Source: Chloroflexota bacterium
Lineage (GTDB): Bacteria; Chloroflexota; Dehalococcoidia; SM23-28-2; HRBIN24
NCBI GenBank assembly: GCA_030550295.1
Contig: JAUQPQ010000041.1
Coordinates: 1-13,512, forward strand
Direction: 5' to 3'
Length of the DNA stretch: 13,512 nucleotides
The notes under the pieces were generated by a model. The model searched no databases, had not been told where the DNA came from, and was given only the letters and a program-made list of their open reading frames with translations. The position numbers and the translations under genes were made by a program. Positions 6,543-12,325 of the stretch are shown piece after piece (positions within the stretch are counted from its first letter, which is position 1; every line of letters begins with the position of its first letter).

Positions 6543-7805
6543 ATGCAGGAGGTGCGTAAGGGACCGTTGGCAGGCATACGAGTGTGCGACTTCAGCTGGG
6601 TATGGGCAGGCCCCTATTGCACCCTTCAGCTGGCCCACCTGGGAGCTGAGGTGATCCGCATTGAGTCCACCAAGAGGATATGCGTGACCCGTTTGTTGCC
6701 CCCTTGGGCAGAGGATCGTCGGGACCCTAACGCGGCTGGCTATTTCAACCAGTACAATCAGGGCAAGCGCAGCATTCTCATAGATTTGAGCCGCCCTGAG
6801 GGCGCCCAATTGGCGAAAAGGCTGGTGGCTGTAAGCGACGTTGTAGTGGAGAACTTCGCTAAGGGCGTCATAGAACGTTGGGGCCTGGGCTACGAGGAGT
6901 TAAAGAAGGTGAAGCCGGACATCATCATGATCAGCATGTCAGGGTACGGGCAGAGCGGCCCCCAAAGCCATTACATCTCTTACGGCCCTGCCCAGGTGCC
7001 CATGGCCGGCTTCTCCACCCTCACCGGTTACCGCCATTGGGACCGCCCCATGCATCTCGGTCTCTCTTACGGCGACCCCAATGCGGGCCTCCATGCCGCC
7101 TTCGCCATATTAGTTGCCCTCTGGCATCGCCACCATACCGGGGAGGGACAGTACATAGACATGTCCCAGTGGGAGTCCACCATCGCCCTCCTTGGCGATG
7201 CCATCCTGGCTCAGCAGATGAACGGCCGACAGCCTCCTCGGCTGGGCAACCGCGACCCGATGATGGCCCCTCATGGCTTTTTCCGCTGTCGGCCGGCGGA
7301 ACCGGGCACCCTCCCAGAGGGGATGCTGCTGGAAGATAGGTGGATCAGCATCGCCTGCCGGACAGACGAAGAGTGGGCAGCCCTTTGCCAAGTAATGGGC
7401 CGGCCGGAGCTGGCCCAAGACCCCAGGTTCGCCACCTTGGAGGCGCGCAAGGCCAACGAGGACGAGCTTGAGCGCATTGTAGAGGAGTGGACCATTCAGC
7501 AAGATCCTTTCGAAGCTACCAAGAAACTTCAAGAGGCTGGGGTGGCCGCCTTCCCACCCCTGTGTAACAAGGAGCTGGCTGAAGACCCCCACTTGGCGGC
7601 ACGCGGCTACTACGTGGAAAAGGAGCACCCGGTAGTAGGGGTCCGACGTCACTTGGGGATTCCATGGCGCATGTCCGAGACCCCTTGCGAGGTGTGGCGA
7701 GCAGCGCCAGTGATGGGGCAAGACAACGAGTACGTCTTCCGTACCCTTCTAGGGCTCTCACAGGAAGAGGTGAACCGCCTGCGTGAGATGCGGGTCATAG
7801 CATGA
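6543..7805 (+). CDS. Class III (CaiB/BaiF) CoA transferase, Asp-containing subunit
   Basis: The 420-residue partner of the preceding gene, from the same family. It has VCDFSWVWAGPYCTLQLAHLG (14-34), DLSRPEGAQLAKRL (81-94), SMSGYGQSGP (131-140) and the block HHTGEGQYIDMSQWE (197-211). The catalytic Asp is present as D178 in GDPNAG. A strong GGGGAGGTGA lies 5 nt before the ATG. Heteromeric class III enzymes made of two related subunits are known for benzylsuccinate (BbsEF) and succinyl-CoA:malate (SmtAB) CoA transfer, so this pair fits that pattern. No acyl-CoA dehydrogenase or hydratase lies nearby to reveal the substrate. The residues after GYGQSGP differ from formyl-CoA transferase, so an oxalate role is unlikely. 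The stop is followed by a 364-nt gene-free stretch. Confidence 0.92.
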   Translation: MQEVRKGPLAGIRVCDFSWVWAGPYCTLQLAHLGAEVIRIESTKRICVTRLLPPWAEDRRDPNAAGYFNQYNQGKRSILIDLSRPEGAQLAKRLVAVSDVVVENFAKGVIERWGLGYEELKKVKPDIIMISMSGYGQSGPQSHYISYGPAQVPMAGFSTLTGYRHWDRPMHLGLSYGDPNAGLHAAFAILVALWHRHHTGEGQYIDMSQWESTIALLGDAILAQQMNGRQPPRLGNRDPMMAPHGFFRCRPAEPGTLPEGMLLEDRWISIACRTDEEWAALCQVMGRPELAQDPRFATLEARKANEDELERIVEEWTIQQDPFEATKKLQEAGVAAFPPLCNKELAEDPHLAARGYYVEKEHPVVGVRRHLGIPWRMSETPCEVWRAAPVMGQDNEYVFRTLLGLSQEEVNRLREMRVIA

Positions 7806-7960
7806 TGGCCAGAAATGACCTATACCCTTGCAGCCTAATGGGCGGCCCAATACCCGGCAGATTTTGGCCCTGTGGAAAGGCAGCGAGGGCAACAAATGTA
7901 TGACGCCTAACAGCCTGGCAAGACACAATTAAAAAAAGCGCCCTCCGAGTGACCTTTCAT

Positions 7961-7972
7961 CTTTGGCCTCCG
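7961..7972. repeat. Direct repeat copy 1 (CTTTGGCCTCCG)
   Basis: An exact 12-bp repeat of 8011-8022 located 50 bp away, inside the inverted-repeat element. Similarity extends a few bases to the left (TTCAT versus TTTAC). Confidence 0.75.
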
Positions 7973-8010
7973 GCTCAGCTAGCCTCAGGTCGCCCTTTGA
8001 CTGGCTTTAC

Positions 8011-8022
8011 CTTTGGCCTCCG
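8011..8022. repeat. Direct repeat copy 2 (CTTTGGCCTCCG)
   Basis: Second copy of the 12-bp unit at 7961-7972. It contains the TCCG end that resembles part of the outer stem arm, so alternative base pairing within the element is possible. Confidence 0.75.
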
Positions 8023-8086
8023 ATTACTCTGCCTCTCGGAGGGCACTTTTATAATGCCTTGGCCTAAGCAGGGATGTCAAGGCCAG

Positions 8087-8130
8087 AAAAAGGCCTTGAC
8101 AGTGCAATTGATCAAGCCAAGGCCCTTTTT
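8087..8130. terminator. Bidirectional intrinsic terminator between converging genes
   Basis: GGCCTTG (8092-8098) and CAAGGCC (8118-8124) form a 7-bp stem with a 19-nt loop. It is flanked by AAAAA on the left (8087-8091) and CTTTTT on the right (8125-8130), so it reads as stem plus U-run on both strands. It suits both the CoA transferase operon and the phosphoribosyltransferase gene. The left arm can instead pair with 8076-8084 in a perfect 9-bp stem (GTCAAGGCC / GGCCTTGAC, 7-nt loop), and GCCTTGGC at 8056-8063 can pair with 8116-8123. Several competing folds therefore exist. Confidence 0.6.
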
Positions 8131-8169
8131 AGCTGGGAAAACGATCAGATCTCACGCAAATGCTGCACT

Positions 8170-9072
8170 CTAGGCTAAGGCCTCGTGCTTGACGATGGCG
8201 ATGAAGGGCAAGTTGCGATATCGTTGGTGGAAGTCGAGGCCATAGCCTACCAGGAATTCGTCTGGGACTTCGAACCCTACGTAGTGTAGGGGTACGTCCA
8301 CCAAGCGGCGGGCCTGTTTATCTAAGAGGGCGCATACTTTGAGGGAGGCTGGGCCCTTGCCCTGGAGATGATCCAGCACCTTCTTTAGGGTCATGCCTGT
8401 ATCGACGATATCCTCAACCAACAAAACGTGGCGCCCCTCTATGTCTTCGTCCAGGTCCTTGATGATGCGCACTGAGCCTCCCTGGCCATAGGAGGAGATG
8501 GACAAGAAGTCGATAACTAGGGGGATGTTTAGGTGCCGCACAAGATCAGCCATGAAGAATACCACCCCACGCAAGACACCCACCAGCACTGGCTCCAGGC
8601 CTCGATAATCGTCCTCCACTAGGCGTGCCAGCTCGGCCACTCGTTCCTGGAGCCTAGGGGGTGGGATGAGGATACGGTCTATTTCTGGTAACTCGTCGGG
8701 CCCAATAGGGCCGTACCCATATTTGGCGAGGAGGCGCAGGACATCGCGCTTCTTGAGGAGCTTGATCTTGACGTGGGGGTATATCCGCCGTAGCATCCTG
8801 ACCTTACGGTGCTTCTCCCTGTTTAGGCCTCCACGGAGGGTGGTCAGCTCTACGTAAAGGTCTAGCTGGGGCAGATAGAAATCTGGGGTAAAGGCCTCTG
8901 CTACTTGGTCGCCCTCCCATCTGAGAGGGAAAGAGTGGGGCTCATATTCCCACCGGATCCCGTAGAAGTCCAAGATACGGGCGAATTCGGCCTCTGCGGG
9001 GTGAGCAAACGCCTGGGTTGCCTCTGGCGCAGAGGATGCCAGAGGCGTTTTCTTCTGCTGGCCTTTGGGCAT
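8170..9072 (-). CDS. Fusion: PD-(D/E)XK nuclease-like domain + hypoxanthine-type phosphoribosyltransferase
   Basis: A 300-residue two-domain protein. Residues about 135-300 form a complete purine phosphoribosyltransferase that would make IMP or GMP from hypoxanthine or guanine and PRPP. The domain has VGVLRG (164-169), the flexible-loop SSYG (193-196), the PRPP loop VLLVEDIVDTGMTL (216-229) with E220-D221, the DKQARR segment (251-256) and VGFEVPDEFLVGYGLD (265-280). Free-standing enzymes are about 170-190 residues. Residues about 24-120 look like a PD-(D/E)XK fold: an early Glu (E27 or E29), FTPDFYLP with D64, then YVELT with E75, followed by helix and strand. The usual Lys two residues after the Glu is Thr77, so nuclease activity is doubtful. 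ATG at 9072 has GGTGGGAG directly before it. The sequence between the domains is continuous with no frameshift. I am sure of the transferase part and moderately sure of the N-terminal fold. Confidence 0.88.
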   Translation of the reverse strand: MPKGQQKKTPLASSAPEATQAFAHPAEAEFARILDFYGIRWEYEPHSFPLRWEGDQVAEAFTPDFYLPQLDLYVELTTLRGGLNREKHRKVRMLRRIYPHVKIKLLKKRDVLRLLAKYGYGPIGPDELPEIDRILIPPPRLQERVAELARLVEDDYRGLEPVLVGVLRGVVFFMADLVRHLNIPLVIDFLSISSYGQGGSVRIIKDLDEDIEGRHVLLVEDIVDTGMTLKKVLDHLQGKGPASLKVCALLDKQARRLVDVPLHYVGFEVPDEFLVGYGLDFHQRYRNLPFIAIVKHEALA

Positions 9073-9084
9073 CTCCCACCAATT

Positions 9085-9090
9085 ATTGTA
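9085..9090 (-). promoter_or_regulatory. Candidate -10 (TACAAT) for the phosphoribosyltransferase fusion gene
   Basis: TACAAT on the minus strand ends 12 nt before the ATG at 9072, giving a very short leader. No good -35 is seen. A perfect odd palindrome, GGTTTCAAACC (9096-9106), lies just upstream and could be a regulator site. Confidence 0.35.
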
Positions 9091-9134
9091 AAGCTGGTTT
9101 CAAACCTGTGGGGGCCAAGTTGTAGTTAGGCGGG

Positions 9135-9164
9135 TTGCCACTTCAGGTGCCCATCCACTATCAT
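9135..9164 (+). promoter_or_regulatory. Sigma70-type promoter for the hydrolase operon
   Basis: TTGCCA (9135-9140) and TATCAT (9159-9164) are separated by 18 bp, each matching the consensus at five of six positions. Transcription would begin near 9171, only about 7 nt before the ATG at 9178. This agrees with the lack of any Shine-Dalgarno there and points to a leaderless or very short-leader mRNA. Confidence 0.6.
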
Positions 9165-9177
9165 TTGCCACAGCCCC

Positions 9178-9969
9178 ATGCCATTTCTGAGTAGGGACGG
9201 AGCTCGCATATACTATGAGGTCCACGGGAAAGGGCCATGGCTTGTATTGGCCCATGGCGCTGCTGGGAACCATCTATCGTGGTGGCAGCAGGTGCCCGTT
9301 TTTTCCAAATCGTATCGCTGTCTGGTCTTCGACCATCGTGGCTTTGGCCTTTCAGCCAACGGCGACGAAGGACCTTCTCCGGGCCAGTTCGTAGAAGACT
9401 TGGAGGCCTTACTAGAGGAGGTAGGGGCAGAAGAAGTGAGGTTGGTGGGGCAATCGATGGGAGGGCTGACCTGTCTTGGTTACGCGTTGCGTCATCCTAA
9501 CAGGGTGCGGGCCTTGGTCATGGCCAGCACCTTGGCAGGGATGAGAAAGCCGGTCTGGCTTGCCACCGAGCCGATTGTAAGGGCTAAGGCCCAGGAGCTT
9601 TGGCAAAAACGGCGGGAGAACGGACGTAGGGCCCTAGACCCAGAGTTCGCCTATTGTCGTCCGGAGCTCGCCTTCCTTTATCGCCAGATCGCTGGCCTCA
9701 ACCCTCCTAGGCCGCCTGACTTCCCCCGTCGCTACCCCATCTTGGCGCAGGACGTCACAGACTTGCAGCGCCTGACCATGCCTGTTTTATTCATCGTAGG
9801 AGAACGGGACGACCTGTACCCCCCCTTCTTGGTGGCGGTGGGGCAGCGGCTACTGCCCAATGCTAGACTTGTGGTAGTCCCTGGTGCTGGTCATTCGGTA
9901 TATTACGAGAAGCCGGCCGTATTCAACGAGGCAGTCCTCACTTTTTTGAAAGAGGCGGAGGAACGATGA
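9178..9969 (+). CDS. Alpha/beta-hydrolase fold enzyme
   Basis: A 263-residue cytoplasmic hydrolase of the alpha/beta fold. The oxyanion loop is HGAAGNH (26-32), the nucleophile elbow is GQSMGG with S93, the acid is D211 or D212 in GERDDLY, and the catalytic His is H239 in GAGHSVYYEKP. The cap between residues about 123 and 185 is short and basic. The triad is complete, so it is probably active as an esterase, lactonase or C-C hydrolase. The substrate is not evident. Its ATG lacks a ribosome binding site but sits just behind a good promoter. The stop overlaps the next start by 4 nt (ATGA), so it works in one operon with the Ord-like dehydrogenase and the aminotransferase. In that setting a substrate that is an amide or ester of an amino acid is plausible, which is inference. 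Confidence 0.9.
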   Translation: MPFLSRDGARIYYEVHGKGPWLVLAHGAAGNHLSWWQQVPVFSKSYRCLVFDHRGFGLSANGDEGPSPGQFVEDLEALLEEVGAEEVRLVGQSMGGLTCLGYALRHPNRVRALVMASTLAGMRKPVWLATEPIVRAKAQELWQKRRENGRRALDPEFAYCRPELAFLYRQIAGLNPPRPPDFPRRYPILAQDVTDLQRLTMPVLFIVGERDDLYPPFLVAVGQRLLPNARLVVVPGAGHSVYYEKPAVFNEAVLTFLKEAEER

Positions 9970-10973
9970 CCGCAGTTGGCGTTTTCCTCATGGGAGTGGG
10001 CGGGATTGGGTCTTTGGTGGCCAAGCTCTTGTTACAAGATTCCAGGTTCGCCCTTCGTGGGGCCGCAGATACCGATGCCGCCAAAAGTGGCCGTGACCTT
10101 GGCGACCTCCTGCAGATGGGGAAACTGGGCATAGAAGTGGCGTCCCGTCCCCTGGAGGCCTTAGAGGCCAGCGATGCGCAGGTGGTTATCCATGCTACCA
10201 CCTCGTTTTTGCCGCGGGCTTTTCCTGAGGTGATGGCCTGCGTTCAGCGCGGAAAGCACGTAGTTTCCACCTGCGAGGAGCTAGCCTACCCTTGGGCCCG
10301 CTATCCAGAGCTAGCCTCCCAGCTTGACCAGGAGGCGAAGGCTCATGGGGTGAGGGTCCTTGGAGGAGGCGTGAACCCTGGCATGGTCATGGATCTGTTG
10401 CCCATCATATTGGCTGCCAACGTAGGGAAAATAACGCACGTGAAGGTGCGAAGGGTAGTGGATCTGGCTGGACGGAGGCCGCAGCTCCAGCGGAAAGCTG
10501 GTCTGGGGCTCACTCCTGAGGAGTTCCAGGTGCGGCTGCAGGAAAGGGCTATAGGCCATGTAGGGCTTCTGGAATCGGCTCACCTTATAGCTAGCGCCCT
10601 GGGCTGGCATCTCCAGGAGGTAAGGGAACAGATGACCCCTCTACTGGCGCCCAGGCCTATGAGACATGGCGCCTACCGTCTCTCCCCTGGGCAGGTAGCA
10701 GGCTTCCGACAGGAATTGGTGGGGATAGCAGGAGATGAGCCTGTCCTGCGTATGGAGCTGGTAATGGCCTTAGAGCCTCCAGACGCAATGGACGCCATAG
10801 AAATAGAAGGAAGTGCAAGGGTGCGAGCGATCTTCCTTGGTGGGATTCCTGGGGACGTGGCTACAGCCTCCCTTATGCTCCAGTGGGCCTGGGTAGTAGC
10901 ATGTTATCCAGGGCCCATGGGCCTCATGACCGTCCGTGACCTACCCCTTTGGCCGCGGCAAATGGGAGGGTAA
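9966..10973 (+). CDS. Ord-like / dihydrodipicolinate reductase-like NAD(P)-dependent oxidoreductase
   Basis: A 335-residue dehydrogenase resembling 2,4-diaminopentanoate dehydrogenase (Ord) of ornithine fermentation and, more distantly, dihydrodipicolinate reductase. The Rossmann motif is MGVGGIG at 9-15, followed by an acidic patch near residue 35 (ADTD). HATTSFLP (76-83), HVVSTCEELAYPW (98-110) and GGGVNPGMVMDLLP (133-146) are characteristic of Ord-type enzymes. Its natural substrate is likely an amino acid or amine carrying an amino group to be oxidised, but annotation at this level is family-based. ATG at 9966 overlaps the hydrolase stop (ATGA), implying coupling, and the aminotransferase starts 3 nt after its stop. 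Ornithine fermentation itself is not implied, since the mutase and thiolase genes (oraSE, ortAB) are absent here. Confidence 0.85.
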   Translation: MTAVGVFLMGVGGIGSLVAKLLLQDSRFALRGAADTDAAKSGRDLGDLLQMGKLGIEVASRPLEALEASDAQVVIHATTSFLPRAFPEVMACVQRGKHVVSTCEELAYPWARYPELASQLDQEAKAHGVRVLGGGVNPGMVMDLLPIILAANVGKITHVKVRRVVDLAGRRPQLQRKAGLGLTPEEFQVRLQERAIGHVGLLESAHLIASALGWHLQEVREQMTPLLAPRPMRHGAYRLSPGQVAGFRQELVGIAGDEPVLRMELVMALEPPDAMDAIEIEGSARVRAIFLGGIPGDVATASLMLQWAWVVACYPGPMGLMTVRDLPLWPRQMGG

Positions 10974-10975
10974 AG

Positions 10976-12325
10976 GTGAAGATAGCTGATGAATATATAA
11001 GGCTTCATCCTCGCTCCGCCCAGCTATATGAACAAGCCAGGAAGCTGTTCCCCTCGGGCGTCACTCACGATATCCGTTACGTTCCTCCCTTCCCCATTTA
11101 CGTAGAGAGGGCTCAAGGAGGCAGGAAATGGGACGTCGATGGCCATGAGCTAGTGGACCTGGTGATGGGCCATGGCGCCCTATTCCTAGGCCATGCACAT
11201 CCCCGCATCACGGAAGCCGTATGGGAGCAGGCCCGAAAGGGTACCCACTACGGGGCAAGCCATGAGCTAGAGATGGAATGGGCCCGGTGGGTCAAGTCTT
11301 TGGTTCCCAGTGCCGAGCTGGTCCGGTTCACCAATTCGGGGACGGAGGCCACACTGATGGCCGTCCGTGTGGCACGGGCCTACACTGGGCGGCCTCGCAT
11401 CCTTAAGTTCAACTACCATTTCCACGGCTGGCACGATGCGGTGGTAGGGGCACGTTATGCTGAGTCCCTGGATGCCCCTCCCCCTGGCATCCCCCAGGCG
11501 GTGCTAGAACAGACCGTAAGTGTCCCCCAAGGGGACTTAGCTGCAGTGGAAGAGAACCTTAAGAGGGGAGACGTAGCCGCTGTTATTCTCGAGCCTACGG
11601 GTGCCTCCTGGGGCACCCTCCCCCTCTCCCCCTCGTTCCTTCATGGCTTGCGCGACTTAACCACCCGTTACGGTGTGCTTCTAATATTTGATGAGGTGGT
11701 GACGGGGTTCAGGGTGAGCCCGGGCGGAGCCCAGGCCCGCTTTGGCGTGCTACCCGATCTCACGTGTTTGGCCAAGATCTTGGCGGGCGGCCTACCTGGG
11801 GGATGTGTAGCAGGGCGAGCAGAAGTGATGGATATCATAGCCTTCCACAATGACCCCAACCACGACGTCACCAGACGCATATTCCATCCTGGAACCTTTA
11901 ACGCTAACCCCCTATCAGCAGCAGCAGGCGTAGCCATGCTCTCGTCTATAGCCGATGGCCAAGCCCATGCCCGGGCTGACGCCCTTACCTACCGCCTAGT
12001 GAAAGAGATGAACCGGATATTGGCCCGCCAGGAAGTGAAGGGGTGTGTATACGGCCTCGCCTCTTACTTCCATATCGTCTTAGGTAGGGAGTGCCCCCAT
12101 CCCGAGGACGGCATAGAGTGGCCCCTAGGCGATTCTCGACTCCCCCCGCGCATGGACCGTGCCGTGGGCATAGCCCTTAAACAGGCGATGATCAACCACG
12201 GAGTAGACCTGATGGGGCTTAGCGGGGGCTTCGTATCTGCTGTCCACACTGACGACGACGTGGATAAAGCCCTGGAAGCGTTCGAGGCCTCTTTGAGCGA
12301 TATGCATCGGGACGGTTTTCTTTAA
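10976..12325 (+). CDS. Class III PLP aminotransferase, glutamate-1-semialdehyde aminomutase type
   Basis: A 449-residue fold-type I PLP enzyme. Residues seen: NSGTEA (120-125) for phosphate binding, D239-E240 in LIFDEVVTGFR with D239 contacting the PLP nitrogen, and the Schiff-base Lys K267 in LAKILAGGLPGG. The line FRVSPGGAQARFGVLPDLTCLAK is the hallmark of the glutamate-1-semialdehyde aminomutase subgroup. However, FHFHGWHD-like residues (147-153) replace the GCYHGH of true HemL, and the position with a dehydrogenase and a hydrolase is not a haem context. A catabolic amino-transfer or aminomutase role is therefore more likely. GTG at 10976 has GGAGG 7 nt upstream. An in-frame TTG at 10949 would overlap the preceding gene and lacks a site. 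Its stop overlaps that of the converging glycosidase gene. Confidence 0.88.
   Translation: MKIADEYIRLHPRSAQLYEQARKLFPSGVTHDIRYVPPFPIYVERAQGGRKWDVDGHELVDLVMGHGALFLGHAHPRITEAVWEQARKGTHYGASHELEMEWARWVKSLVPSAELVRFTNSGTEATLMAVRVARAYTGRPRILKFNYHFHGWHDAVVGARYAESLDAPPPGIPQAVLEQTVSVPQGDLAAVEENLKRGDVAAVILEPTGASWGTLPLSPSFLHGLRDLTTRYGVLLIFDEVVTGFRVSPGGAQARFGVLPDLTCLAKILAGGLPGGCVAGRAEVMDIIAFHNDPNHDVTRRIFHPGTFNANPLSAAAGVAMLSSIADGQAHARADALTYRLVKEMNRILARQEVKGCVYGLASYFHIVLGRECPHPEDGIEWPLGDSRLPPRMDRAVGIALKQAMINHGVDLMGLSGGFVSAVHTDDDVDKALEAFEASLSDMHRDGFL

Larger units (their letters stand above)
7934..8050 (-). repeat. Long inverted-repeat element with U-tract, possible structured RNA or MITE
   Basis: The arms 7934-7949 and 8035-8050 are inverted repeats (core GCCCTCCGAG / CTCGGAGGGC, 10 bp perfect) that extend to 16 pairs with a single exception at 7939/8045. 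On the minus strand that exception becomes a G-U wobble, while on the plus strand it is a C-A mismatch. The minus-strand transcript then runs into seven U. So the minus strand looks like the selected strand, in the 3' region of the phosphoribosyltransferase gene. The 85-nt interior contains two copies of a 12-bp direct repeat and a small GGCT/AGCC hairpin. It could be a structured RNA ending in a terminator-like stem, or a small non-autonomous mobile element. I see no clear target duplication. It matches no riboswitch class I can recall with confidence. Confidence 0.55.
7806..8169. other. Gene-free convergent intergenic region
   Basis: This stretch separates the ends of two converging genes. 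The first 120 nt (7806-7930) show no convincing gene, only a 33-codon frame discussed under rejected items. The rest holds a long inverted-repeat element (7934-8050) and a cluster of GGCC-rich hairpins with flanking A and T runs (8056-8130). No tRNA-like cloverleaf was recognised. Confidence 0.7.

Noticed and set aside
7110..7721. Minus-strand frame of 203 codons inside the second CoA transferase
   Set aside because: It is antisense to a conserved gene and lacks any family resemblance.
7802..7903. Plus-strand frame of 33 codons starting ATGATGGCC and overlapping the CoA transferase stop by ATGA
   Set aside because: The overlap mimics coupling, but there is no ribosome binding site of its own, no recognisable motif, and the length is within chance for this base composition.
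7934..8050. Known riboswitch or small RNA (c-di-GMP-I, Moco, glycine, SRP RNA) for the structured element
   Set aside because: Some short strings resemble parts of these, such as GCCTCCGG, but the overall order of conserved bases does not fit and the element lies downstream of genes rather than upstream.
7949..8173. Plus-strand frame of 74 codons across the inverted-repeat element and the terminator
   Set aside because: It runs through hairpins and repeats, shows no protein-like pattern and overlaps the end of the fusion gene.
10949..12325. HemL (haem biosynthesis) as the identity of the aminotransferase
   Set aside because: The GCYHGH region is replaced and the neighbours are catabolic-looking enzymes, so the haem assignment was not made.
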